From Streptomyces sp. AC555_RSS877 (GTDB lineage: Bacteria > Actinomycetota > Actinomycetes > Streptomycetales > Streptomycetaceae), in contig NZ_JAGMUK010000001.1 of the NCBI RefSeq assembly GCF_019049245.1, positions 302,239-366,238 on the forward strand: DNA of 64,000 bases, read 5' to 3'. The notes below the pieces were generated by a model. That model was not told the DNA's origin and did not search any database. It saw nothing but the letters and a program-made list of their open reading frames with translations. Shown one piece after another: positions 54,446 to 63,324 of the stretch; position 1 is the first letter of the stretch; each line of letters begins with the position of its first letter. A program made the translations under genes and the position numbers.

Positions 54446-56509
54446 TTGAGAGACAGTTCCTCCCACAGACGCACCTCCCACACCCCCACCACCACCCAGC
54501 GCAGGGTCGCCGCCGTGGCCCTCGTCGGCGTGTCCGCCCTGATCGCCGCGGCCGTCCAGTCGGGCGCCGCCACCGCAGCCCCGGAGAAGGCACCGTCGGC
54601 CGCGGGAAAGGTCATACCGGGCGCGGAGTCGGTCAAGCTCACCCCCGCCCAGCGCGCCGCGCTGCTCCGCACGGCCGAGGCCGCCAAGGCCAGGACCGCC
54701 GAGGAACTGGGCCTGGGTGCCAAGGAGAAGCTGGTCGTCCGTGACGTCCTCAAGGACGGCAACGGCACGGTCCACACCCGCTACGAGCGCACCTACGACG
54801 GCCTGCCCGTCCTGGGCGGCGACCTGGTCGTGGAGAGCACGAAGGCCGACGCGACCGACGCCGTCGTCAAGGCCACCCGCACCGCCATCAAGCCGGCGAC
54901 GACCACGGCCAAGCTGCCCGCGGCCAAGGCCAGGACGCAGGCCCTCGCCGCGGCCGAGGCCGAGGACGCCAAGAGCCCCGACGTCAACCGCGCCCCGCGC
55001 AAGGTGATCTGGGCGGCGGACGGCAAGCCGGCCCTGGCGTACGAGACGGTCGTCGGCGGCTTCCAGCACGACGGCACCCCGCAGGAGCTGCACGTCGTCA
55101 CCGACGCGACCACCGGCGAGAAGCTGTACGAGTGGGAGGCCATCGAGACCGGCACCGGCAACACGGTGTACAGCGGCACGGTCACCCTCGGCACCACGCA
55201 GTCCGGGTCGACCTTCAACCTCACCGACGGCGCGCGCGGCAACCACAAGACGTACAACCTCAACCGCGGCACCTCCGGCACCGGCACGCTGTTCTCCGGC
55301 CCGGACGACATCTGGGGCAACGGCACCCCCTCGAACCTGGAGTCGGCCGCCGCCGACGCCCACTACGGGGCCGCGCTGACCTGGGACTACTACAAGAACG
55401 TGCACGGCCGCAGCGGCATCCGCGGCGACGGTGTGGGCGCCTACTCCCGGGTCCACTACGGCAACAACTACGTCAACGCGTTCTGGTCCGACAGCTGCTT
55501 CTGCATGACGTACGGCGACGGCTCGGGCAACGCCAACCCGCTCACCTCGATCGACGTGGCCGCGCACGAGATGACCCACGGGCTCACCTCTAACACGGCG
55601 GGGCTCAACTACAGCGGCGAGTCCGGCGGTCTGAACGAGGCGACCTCCGACATCTTCGGCTCGACCGTCGAGTTCTACGCCAACAACGCCTCCGACGTCG
55701 GTGACTACCTCATCGGCGAGGAGATCGACATCAACGGCGACGGCACGCCGCTGCGCTACATGGACCGGCCGAGCCAGGACGGCTCGTCCAAGGACAGCTG
55801 GTACTCCGGCATCGGCTCGATCGACGTGCACTACTCCTCGGGCCCGGCGAACCACTTCTTCTACCTGCTGAGCGAGGGCAGCGGCACCAAGACCATCAAC
55901 GGGGTCACCTACAACTCGCCCACCGCGGACGGCCTTCCGGTCACCGGCATCGGCCGGGACAAGGCGGAGAAGATCTGGTTCCGCGCGCTGACCACCAAGT
56001 TCACCTCGACCACCAACTACGCGGCGGCCCGTACCGGCACCCTCGCGGCGACGGGCGAGCTGTACGGCACCACGAGCGCCGAGTACAAGGCCGTGCAGGA
56101 CGCCTGGGCGGGTGTCGCGGTCGGTGCCCGCTCCGACGGTGGCGGCGGAGGCGGTGGCGGCACCTCCTTCGAGAACGCGGCCGACGTAGCTATTCCGGAC
56201 AGTGGGGCGGCGGTCAACTCGTCGGTCACCGTGTCCGGGCGGACGGGCAACGCGCCGTCGAACCTCGCGGTGGCGGTCGACATCGTCCACACCTACATCG
56301 GTGACCTCCGGGTGCAGCTGATCGCCCCCGACGGCACGGCGTACACGCTGAAGGCGTACGGCACCGGTGGCAGCGCGGACAACCTCAACACCACCTACAC
56401 GGTGAACGCCTCCTCCGAAGTCGCCAACGGGACCTGGCAGTTGAGGGTTCAGGACAACGCGGCCCAGGACACCGGGTACATCAACTCCTGGAAGCTCACC
56501 TTCCCGTAG
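54446..56509 (+). CDS. secreted M4 neutral zinc metalloprotease with P domain
   Basis: A 687-residue thermolysin-family prepro-enzyme. Signal peptide (about 1-48), a propeptide with FTP motif (KDGNGTVHTRYERTYDGLPV), the M4 catalytic domain with zinc motif HEMTH (first His about 374) and GGLNEATSDIFG supplying the third ligand, the M4 C-terminal domain, a polyglycine hinge, and a C-terminal proprotein-convertase-like P domain (TGNAPSNLAVAVDIVHTYIG). The TTG at 54446 sits six bases after AAGGAG; GTG 54443 is one codon earlier. A shorter paralogue follows directly. Confidence 0.92.
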   Translation: MRDSSSHRRTSHTPTTTQRRVAAVALVGVSALIAAAVQSGAATAAPEKAPSAAGKVIPGAESVKLTPAQRAALLRTAEAAKARTAEELGLGAKEKLVVRDVLKDGNGTVHTRYERTYDGLPVLGGDLVVESTKADATDAVVKATRTAIKPATTTAKLPAAKARTQALAAAEAEDAKSPDVNRAPRKVIWAADGKPALAYETVVGGFQHDGTPQELHVVTDATTGEKLYEWEAIETGTGNTVYSGTVTLGTTQSGSTFNLTDGARGNHKTYNLNRGTSGTGTLFSGPDDIWGNGTPSNLESAAADAHYGAALTWDYYKNVHGRSGIRGDGVGAYSRVHYGNNYVNAFWSDSCFCMTYGDGSGNANPLTSIDVAAHEMTHGLTSNTAGLNYSGESGGLNEATSDIFGSTVEFYANNASDVGDYLIGEEIDINGDGTPLRYMDRPSQDGSSKDSWYSGIGSIDVHYSSGPANHFFYLLSEGSGTKTINGVTYNSPTADGLPVTGIGRDKAEKIWFRALTTKFTSTTNYAAARTGTLAATGELYGTTSAEYKAVQDAWAGVAVGARSDGGGGGGGGTSFENAADVAIPDSGAAVNSSVTVSGRTGNAPSNLAVAVDIVHTYIGDLRVQLIAPDGTAYTLKAYGTGGSADNLNTTYTVNASSEVANGTWQLRVQDNAAQDTGYINSWKLTFP

Positions 56510-56554
56510 ACCCCGCCCCTCCGAGGGCCCAAACCCTCTGAGGACCCAAGGACA

Positions 56555-56594
56555 GGGCGCCGCCCCGGTGTTTCGACTCCCCGGGGCGGCGCCC
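56555..56594. terminator. terminator between the two M4 protease genes
   Basis: Perfect 14-bp stem, GGGCGCCGCCCCGG at 56555-56568 and its complement at 56581-56594, 12-base loop. The two proteases are therefore probably transcribed separately. Confidence 0.75.
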
Positions 56595-56736
56595 TCATTC
56601 ACATGTCCGAAACATTTACCGGACAGTCGACTTTCGGCCAACATCACTTGGAGACATGACATGTACGCGGCACCGATGTCACTCTTCCCTCACCCGCCGC
56701 ACAACTTCCCAGCAGCCCCCCACCGAAGGAGTTTGT

Positions 56737-58404
56737 GTGTCCTCCGTCTACGCGCGTCACAAGCGCACCACGCTGGCCATCGCCACCACCGTCGCCGCCG
56801 GCGCCCTGCTGGCCACCGGGCTCACCACCGTCAGCGCGTCCGCCCAGACCCCGGTGGACGCCGCCGGTGCCGCGAAGCCCCTCGCCGCCCCCACCACGCT
56901 CACCCCGGCCGCCCGCACCGCGCTCATCCGCCAGCAGCAGGACACCGTGGCCGGCACCGCCGAGGAGATAGGCCTCGGCGCCAAGGAGAAGCTGGTCGTC
57001 AGAGACGTCGTCAAGGACGCCGACGGCACCGTCCACACCCGCTACGAGCGCACCTATGACGGCCTGCCCGTCCTCGGCGGCGACCTGGTCGTCCACGCGT
57101 CGAAGGCCGGCGCCACCCAGGGCGTCACCAAGGCGACGAAGGCCACCATCAAGGTCGCCTCGCTCAAGCCCGCGATCGCCGCGGCCAAGGCGGAGAAGCA
57201 GGCCCTGACCGCCGCCGAGTCGGCCGGCTCGGAGAAGACGGAGGCCGACGCGGCGCCCCGCAAGGTGATCTGGGCGGGCAACGGCAGCAAGCCGACCCTC
57301 GCCTACGAGACGGTCGTCGGCGGCCTCCAGGAGGACGGCACCCCGAACCAGCTGCACGTCATCACCGACGCGGCCACCGGCAAGAAGCTCTTCGAGTACC
57401 AGGGCATCGAGACCGGCAGCGGCAAGAGCCTCTACTCCGGCACCGTCACCCTCGGCACCTACCTGTCGGGCTCGACGTACCAGCTGTACGACACCTCGCG
57501 CGGCGGCCACAAGACGTACAACAAGGCGCACGGCACCAGCTCGTCGGCGGGCACCCTGTTCACCGACGCCGACGACATCTGGGGCACCGGCATCGCCTCC
57601 AGCGCGACCACCGACCAGACCGCGGCCGTCGACGCCGCCTACGGCGCGCAGACGACCTGGGACTTCTACAAGAGCACCTTCGGCCGCAGCGGCATCAAGA
57701 ACGACGGCAAGGCCGCCTACTCCCGCGTCCACTACGGCAACGCGTACGTCAACGCGTTCTGGGACGACAGCTGCTTCTGCATGACGTACGGCGACGGCGA
57801 GGGCAACACCCACCCGCTGACGTCACTGGACGTGGCCGGCCACGAGATGACGCACGGCGTCACGTCGAACACCGCGGGCCTGAACTACAGCGGGGAGTCC
57901 GGCGGCCTGAACGAGGCCACGTCCGACATCTTCGGCACGGCGGTCGAGTTCTACGCGGCGAACTCCAACGACGTCGGTGACTACCTCATCGGCGAGAAGA
58001 TCGACATCAACGGCGACGGCACCCCGCTGCGCTACATGGACCGGCCCAGCAAGGACGGCGGTTCGGTCGACTCCTGGTCGTCGACGCTGAAGAACCTGGA
58101 CGTGCACTACTCGTCCGGCCCGGCGAACCACTTCTTCTACCTGCTCAGCGAGGGCAGCGGCAGCAAGACCATCAACGGCGTCAGCTACAACTCGCCGACC
58201 TCCAACGGCTCCACCGTCACCGGCATCGGACGCGCCAAGGCCGTCCAGATCTGGTACAAGGCGCTGACCGAGTACTTCACGTCGACCACCACGTACGCGG
58301 GCGCCCGCACCGGCACCCTGAGCGCGGCGTCGGCCCTGTACGGCTCCACGAGCACCGAGTACAAGGCGGTCGCGGCGGCCTGGTCGGCGGTCAACGTCGG
58401 CTGA
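56737..58404 (+). CDS. secreted M4 neutral zinc metalloprotease, short form
   Basis: A 555-residue paralogue of the upstream protease, without the C-terminal P domain. Signal peptide (TTLAIATTVAAGALLATGLT), propeptide with the same TVHTRYERTYDGLPVLGGDL block, HEMTH zinc motif (first His about 369) and GGLNEATSDIFG. It ends with the usual M4_C segment, so it is a complete thermolysin-type enzyme. The GTG at 56737 lies five bases after GGAG. Long stretches of the catalytic domains are nearly identical to the upstream protein, indicating a recent duplication or gene conversion. Confidence 0.92.
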   Translation: MSSVYARHKRTTLAIATTVAAGALLATGLTTVSASAQTPVDAAGAAKPLAAPTTLTPAARTALIRQQQDTVAGTAEEIGLGAKEKLVVRDVVKDADGTVHTRYERTYDGLPVLGGDLVVHASKAGATQGVTKATKATIKVASLKPAIAAAKAEKQALTAAESAGSEKTEADAAPRKVIWAGNGSKPTLAYETVVGGLQEDGTPNQLHVITDAATGKKLFEYQGIETGSGKSLYSGTVTLGTYLSGSTYQLYDTSRGGHKTYNKAHGTSSSAGTLFTDADDIWGTGIASSATTDQTAAVDAAYGAQTTWDFYKSTFGRSGIKNDGKAAYSRVHYGNAYVNAFWDDSCFCMTYGDGEGNTHPLTSLDVAGHEMTHGVTSNTAGLNYSGESGGLNEATSDIFGTAVEFYAANSNDVGDYLIGEKIDINGDGTPLRYMDRPSKDGGSVDSWSSTLKNLDVHYSSGPANHFFYLLSEGSGSKTINGVSYNSPTSNGSTVTGIGRAKAVQIWYKALTEYFTSTTTYAGARTGTLSAASALYGSTSTEYKAVAAAWSAVNVG

Positions 58405-58422
58405 CGTTTCACCGGTCGAGAC

Positions 58423-58461
58423 GGGCGGCCCCCGGGACGAAGGCATCCCCGGGGGCCGCCC
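58423..58461. terminator. terminator after short M4 protease
   Basis: Fourteen-bp stem, GGGCGGCCCCCGGG at 58423-58436 with complement at 58448-58461, 11-base loop, just after the stop codon. Confidence 0.72.
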
Positions 58462-58475
58462 TACTCTTGGGTCCC

Positions 58476-58994
58476 ATGCCCTTGACGGACTTCACGTACG
58501 ACCACGTCGGCGCCACCCGGCAGGACGGCTTCTGCCCGCCCGGCTTCCACCCCCTGCACGTGCGCGCACGCATCGGCGAGGGGCGGGAGGTCTTCAGCAG
58601 AGCCTCCGAGGCGGTCCTGACCTGGGAGATGCACCGCGAGCTCGGCGTCGGCATCGACGCAGGCGCGGACCGCGCCGCCCCCGAGGTCGACGTCACCGTC
58701 ACGCTCGCCGGGCTGATAAAAGCCCCCTGCCGCGTGGTGTGGACGGTCGAGGAACCCCGCCGCGCCGGCTGGGCGTACGGCACGCTGACCGGCCATCCCG
58801 AGAGCGGCGAGGAGTCCTTCGTCGTCGACCGCACCGGCGACGGCACGGTCTGGCTGACGATCTCCGCGTTCAGCCGGGGCGCCAAGTGGTACGCCCGCGC
58901 CGGCGGCCCGGCGACACGCGGGCTGCAGCACGCGTACGCGAAGCGGTGCGGCGCGGTGCTGCGACGGCTGTGCGCCCCGGTCGAGAAGATCTGA
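58476..58994 (+). CDS. DUF1990 family protein
   Basis: A 172-residue cytoplasmic protein matching the DUF1990 pattern: early FHPLHVRARIG, then VLTWEMHRELGVGIDAG, PCRVVWTVEEPRRAGWAYGT and the ending WYARAGGPATRGLQHAYA. These proteins have an SRPBCC-like helix-grip fold suited to small hydrophobic ligands; function is unknown. The ATG at 58476 has no strong ribosome site and may be leaderless. It converges with glgP, with six bases between the stops. Confidence 0.82.
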   Translation: MPLTDFTYDHVGATRQDGFCPPGFHPLHVRARIGEGREVFSRASEAVLTWEMHRELGVGIDAGADRAAPEVDVTVTLAGLIKAPCRVVWTVEEPRRAGWAYGTLTGHPESGEESFVVDRTGDGTVWLTISAFSRGAKWYARAGGPATRGLQHAYAKRCGAVLRRLCAPVEKI

Positions 58995-59000
58995 GCGGGC

Positions 59001-61619
59001 TCAGCGCAGCAGCACCCCCGCGGCCTCCACCACCTCCTCCGACGGCAAGGCCACGAGCCCCGGCTCCGCGCCGGACGCCAGCAGCCGGTGGGCGGGCAGG
59101 ACCCGGACCGTGTAGCCGTAGGGGCCCGTCCGGTCCAGGGACAGCGGGCCCTCGTACACCCACCGGCCCTCCGGATCCGGGCCGCCCACCGGTTTCAGCG
59201 GGACGGTCGTGGCGTCGGTGATGCGGTCCTCCTCGTCGACCCGGCCGGAGACCGCCTGCACCTCGACGTCCTCGGGCGCGAGCCCGCCGAGGCCGACGCG
59301 GACCCTCAGACCCAGGGTCGTGCCGAGTTCGGCGGTGGCGGTGGCCGCGGTCGTCTCGACGTGGTCGACGGTCACCCCGTGCCAGGCGGAACGCAGCTTG
59401 GACTTCCACTCCGCCAGTTCGCGGGCGGCGTCGGGGACCATCGTGCGGTGGGCGTGCGCGGCCGGGGCGTAGAGCCGCTCGACGTACTCCCGGACCATCC
59501 GCCCGGCCAGCACCTTCGGGCCGAGCAGGGTGAGGGTCTGGCGGACCATCTCGATCCAGCGGTCGGGCAGCCCGCCCTGGCCGCGCTCGTAGAAGCGCGG
59601 GGTGACCCGCTGTTCGAGCAGGTCGTAGAGCGCGTCGGCCTCTATGGCGTCACGCCGGTCGGCATCGGTGCCGACACCGTCGGCGGTGGGGACCGCCCAG
59701 CCGAAGTCCGGCTGGAACCACTCGTCCCACCAGCCGTCCAGCACGGAGAGGTTGAGACAGCCGTTCAGCGCGGCCTTCATTCCGGACGTGCCGCACGCCT
59801 CCAGCGGCCGGAGCGGGTTGTTCAGCCAGATGTCGCAGCCCGGGTAGAGCTTCTGCGCCATCGCCATCCCGTAGTCGGGCAGGAACACGATCCGGTGCCG
59901 AACCCGCGGATCGTCCGAGAACCGCACCAGCTCCTGCACCAGCCGCTTGCCCCCGTCGTCCGCCGGGTGCGCCTTGCCCGCGACCACGATCTGGATCGGC
60001 CGCTCCGGGTGCAGCAGCAGGTCCATCAGCCGGTCGCGGTCGCGCAGCATCAGCGTCAGGCGCTTGTACGAGGGGACGCGCCGCGCGAACCCGATGGTGA
60101 GGACGTCCGGGTCGAGCACCCCGTCGACCCAGCCCAGCTCGGCCGTACCGGCACCGCGCTGCCGCCAGGACGCGCGCAGCCGCTCCCGCACCTCCGTCAC
60201 CAGCTGCTCGCGCAGGTTGCGGCGCAGCTCCCAGATGTCCTGGTCGGCGATGTCCGCGACCGCGTCCCAGCGGTCCGAGCCGCCGACGGTCATGGCGTCC
60301 TCGGTGCGCTGGGCGCCGACCTGCCGGGCACCGAGCCGGAAGACCTCAGGGGCGACCCAGGTCGGGGCGTGCACACCGTTGGTCACGGAGGTGATCGGCA
60401 CCTCCTCGGCGTCGAATCCCGGCCACAGTCCCGAGAACATCTCCCGGCTGACCTTGCCGTGCAGCAGGGAGACGCCGTTGGCGCGCTGGGCCAGGCGCAG
60501 GCCCATCACGGCCATGTTGAAGAGGTTGGGTTCGCCGCCGGGGTAGGTCTCCATGCCCAGTTGCAGGACGCGCCCGACGTCGATGCACGGAAGTTCCGCG
60601 TCGGGGCCGAAGTGGCGGGCGACCAGCTCACGGTCGAAGCGGTCGATGCCGGCCGGGACGGGGGTGTGCGTGGTGAAGACGGTCCCGGCCCGGACCGCTT
60701 CGAGAGCGGAGTCGAAGTCCAGACCTTCCGCGCACAGTTCGGCGATCCGCTCCAGGCCGAGGAAGCCGGCGTGGCCCTCGTTGGTGTGGAATACCTCGGG
60801 CTCGGCGTGGCCGGTGAGCCGGCAGTACGTCCGTACGGCCCGCACTCCTCCTATGCCGAGCAGCATCTCCTGCAACAGCCGGTGCTCGCTGCCGCCGCCG
60901 TAGAGCCGGTCGGTCACCCCGCGTTCGCCGAGGTCGTTCTCCTCGACGTCCGAGTCCAGCATCAGCAGCGGGACCCGCCCGACCTGGGCCAGCCAGATCC
61001 GGGCGTGCAGTTGTTTGCCGCCGGGCAGGGCCAGGGAGACCTGGGCGGGGGTGCCGTCGGGCTCCCTGAGCTGGGCGACGGGCAGCTCATTGGGGTCGAG
61101 GACCGGATAGTGCTCCTGCTGCCAGCCGTCCCGGGACAGGGACTGCCGGAAGTAGCCGTGCCGGTAGAGCAGCCCGACACCGATCAGCGGTACGCCGAGA
61201 TCGCTGGCCGCCTTCAGGTGGTCGCCGGCGAGGATGCCGAGGCCGCCGGAGTACTGGGGCAGGGCGGCCGTGACGCCGAACTCGGGCGAGAAGTAGGCGA
61301 CGGCGGCCGGCAGGTCGGCCGTCTGGGCCTGGTACCAGCGGGCACCGGTGACGTAGTCCTGCAGATCGTCGGCGACCGCGGTGAGCCGGCGCAGGAAACG
61401 GCGGTCCTCGGCGAGTTCGGCGAGCCGCCCGGGCCGCACGCTGCCGAGCAGCCGTACCGGGTCGCCGCCCGAGACGGACCAGCGCTCGGGATCGACGGAC
61501 TGGAAGAGATCGCGGGTCTCCGCATGCCACGACCAGCGCAGATTGCGCGCGAGGTCACTCAGTGGCCGGAGGGGGTCGGGGAGCACGGGTCGGACGGTGA
61601 ATCGACGGATCGCCTTCAC
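59001..61619 (-). CDS. glgP: alpha-glucan/glycogen phosphorylase
   Basis: An 872-residue phosphorylase releasing glucose-1-phosphate from alpha-1,4-glucan ends. It has the actinobacterial layout: an N-terminal DUF3417-type domain (LSDLARNLRWSWHAETRDLF) and catalytic domains with VTNGVHAPTWVAPEV, FARRVPSYKRLTL and the PLP-lysine motif LEACGTSGMKAALNGCLNLS. The GTG at 61619 (VKAIRRFTVRP) has an AGGTGG site; longer frames upstream are not supported. Product glucose-1-phosphate links it to GlgX and the GlgE pathway. Confidence 0.94.
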   Translation of the reverse strand: MKAIRRFTVRPVLPDPLRPLSDLARNLRWSWHAETRDLFQSVDPERWSVSGGDPVRLLGSVRPGRLAELAEDRRFLRRLTAVADDLQDYVTGARWYQAQTADLPAAVAYFSPEFGVTAALPQYSGGLGILAGDHLKAASDLGVPLIGVGLLYRHGYFRQSLSRDGWQQEHYPVLDPNELPVAQLREPDGTPAQVSLALPGGKQLHARIWLAQVGRVPLLMLDSDVEENDLGERGVTDRLYGGGSEHRLLQEMLLGIGGVRAVRTYCRLTGHAEPEVFHTNEGHAGFLGLERIAELCAEGLDFDSALEAVRAGTVFTTHTPVPAGIDRFDRELVARHFGPDAELPCIDVGRVLQLGMETYPGGEPNLFNMAVMGLRLAQRANGVSLLHGKVSREMFSGLWPGFDAEEVPITSVTNGVHAPTWVAPEVFRLGARQVGAQRTEDAMTVGGSDRWDAVADIADQDIWELRRNLREQLVTEVRERLRASWRQRGAGTAELGWVDGVLDPDVLTIGFARRVPSYKRLTLMLRDRDRLMDLLLHPERPIQIVVAGKAHPADDGGKRLVQELVRFSDDPRVRHRIVFLPDYGMAMAQKLYPGCDIWLNNPLRPLEACGTSGMKAALNGCLNLSVLDGWWDEWFQPDFGWAVPTADGVGTDADRRDAIEADALYDLLEQRVTPRFYERGQGGLPDRWIEMVRQTLTLLGPKVLAGRMVREYVERLYAPAAHAHRTMVPDAARELAEWKSKLRSAWHGVTVDHVETTAATATAELGTTLGLRVRVGLGGLAPEDVEVQAVSGRVDEEDRITDATTVPLKPVGGPDPEGRWVYEGPLSLDRTGPYGYTVRVLPAHRLLASGAEPGLVALPSEEVVEAAGVLLR

Positions 61620-61906
61620 ATTCCACCTCAAGCGAGCGCGAGGAAGAGGACGCACGGCGGTGTGCGTCCCATCGTCAGGTTCGAAGGTATCGGGCACGAG
61701 GCTTCCGTAACCACGGCGCCTTCCTGCGGGAACGGTTCCTGCCACCCTATGACTCCTGAACCCGATTTGGCCGATTCCGCCCCCGTAGGCGTCCTTGTCG
61801 TCCTTCACACCGCACGAGAGGCTGCCAAGTGGCGTACGGCCCGGGGAGCCGCGCACGCGGTGCGTCCCGGCTGTCGTACGCCGTGTTGAGGAGGGGGTAC
61901 CAAGCC

Positions 61907-63106
61907 ATGGCACGGACGCGAGCACGGCGTCTGCGCCGGGTGGGGGGTCTGACCGCGGTGACCTGTGCCGCGGCGCTTTCGGCCATCACCCTGCCCGCGC
62001 ACGCCGTACCGGAGGGGCGGATACTCGGCGCCGGGCAACCCGGTTCCGTCGGCGGAAGTTACCTGGTGACACTCGAGGGGGGAACGAAGGCCCCGTCGGC
62101 GGCCGGAAAGGACCTGGCCGAGAAATACGGGGCGCACATCAGCCATACCTACGGAACGGTGCTGAACGGCTACGCGGTGAAGGCGAACGCGAGACAGGCC
62201 GAGCTGCTCGCGGCCGACCCTCGTGTCGCCTCGGTCGCGCAGGACACCCGGGTGACCCTGGACCACGTCCAGAAGAACCCGCCGTCCTGGGGCCTGGACC
62301 GCATCGACCAGCCGAACCTGCCGCTCGACAGGGGCTACACCTCGCCGGACTCCGCGGGGGCGGGCGTCACGGTCTACGTGATCGACACCGGCATCCGGAT
62401 CGGCCACCGGGACTTCGGCGGCCGGGCGAGCCACGGCTGGGACTTCGTCGGCCGCGACAAGAGCGCGGGCGACGGCAACGGCCACGGCACCCATGTCGCC
62501 GGCACCGTCGCCGGTGCCAAGCACGGCGTCGCCAAGAAGGCCCGGGTGGTGGCCGTACGCGTCCTCGACAACGCGGGCGCGGGCACGACGGCGCAGGTCA
62601 TCGCAGGCATCGACTGGGTCACCAGGAACGCGGTGAAGCCCGCGGTCGCCAACCTCAGCCTGGGCGGCCCCTACAACGCCCAACTGGAAGCCGCCGTGCG
62701 GAACTCCATCGCGTCCGGCGTGACGTACACGGTCGCCGCGGGCAACGACGGCAGGCCGGCGTCGCTGTACTCCCCCGCGGGCGTACGGCAGGCGATCACG
62801 GTCGGCGCGACCGACCGGAAGGACGCCAGGGCGAGCTTCTCCAACCACGGCTCGGCCCTGGACGTGTTCGCGCCAGGCGTGTCGATCACCTCGGCGGCCA
62901 TCGCGAGCAACACCGCGACCGCGACCGCCTCCGGTACGTCGATGGCGTCGCCGCACGCGGCGGGCGCGGCCGCGCTCTATCTCTCGGACCACCGGAAAGC
63001 CACTCCGGCCCAGGTCGGCAAGGCACTGGTCGCCCGGGCGGCAACCGGAAAGATCTCCGGACGGGGCCTCGGATCGCCGGACAAACTGCTGCAGGTACCG
63101 CGCTGA
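61907..63106 (+). CDS. secreted subtilisin-like serine protease (S8)
   Basis: A 399-residue prepro-protease. Signal peptide RRVGGLTAVTCAAALSAITL ending in AHA, an I9 inhibitor propeptide (GSYLVTLEGGTKAPSAAGKD, LNGYAVKANARQAELLAAD), then the S8A catalytic domain with D163 in YVIDTGIRIG, H193 in GNGHGTHVAGT, oxyanion asparagine in AAGNDGRPA, and S345 in SGTSMASPHAAG. The proteinase-K-like arrangement fits the subfamily. The ATG at 61907 has a GGAGGGGG site. Divergent from glgP across about 290 bases, which must hold both promoters. Confidence 0.92.
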   Translation: MARTRARRLRRVGGLTAVTCAAALSAITLPAHAVPEGRILGAGQPGSVGGSYLVTLEGGTKAPSAAGKDLAEKYGAHISHTYGTVLNGYAVKANARQAELLAADPRVASVAQDTRVTLDHVQKNPPSWGLDRIDQPNLPLDRGYTSPDSAGAGVTVYVIDTGIRIGHRDFGGRASHGWDFVGRDKSAGDGNGHGTHVAGTVAGAKHGVAKKARVVAVRVLDNAGAGTTAQVIAGIDWVTRNAVKPAVANLSLGGPYNAQLEAAVRNSIASGVTYTVAAGNDGRPASLYSPAGVRQAITVGATDRKDARASFSNHGSALDVFAPGVSITSAAIASNTATATASGTSMASPHAAGAAALYLSDHRKATPAQVGKALVARAATGKISGRGLGSPDKLLQVPR

Positions 63107-63123
63107 CCGGGACTGATTCCGGC

Positions 63124-63160
63124 ACCGGCCCCGTTCGGCCTGAACGGGGCCGGTCTTTGT
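63124..63160 (+). terminator. terminator after S8 protease
   Basis: Thirteen-bp stem ACCGGCCCCGTTC (63124-63136) with complement at 63142-63154 and five-base loop, followed by CTTTGTGT. Confidence 0.78.
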
Positions 63161-63324
63161 GTGGAGATATACGCGTGAGTAGTTAACAAAGTGCCGGATT
63201 GCCTACCCGAATAGGGTGGGAAGGCTCCTCCGGTACACCCCTCAGGAAGACCACAGGGACACCACGCAGGACCCACCTCCCCACATTCATCCGCCCACCC
63301 ACGTTGACGCGGACAGGAGCGGTC

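Noticed and set aside
51580..54777. 1065-codon minus-strand frame opposite the ABC exporter genes
   Set aside because: The plus strand encodes two clear ABC half-transporters over the same bases. The antisense product is low-complexity and motif-free.
54440..57813. Long minus-strand frames opposite both M4 proteases
   Set aside because: They mirror the duplicated protease genes and share Val/Gly/Arg-rich composition; no independent domain is visible.
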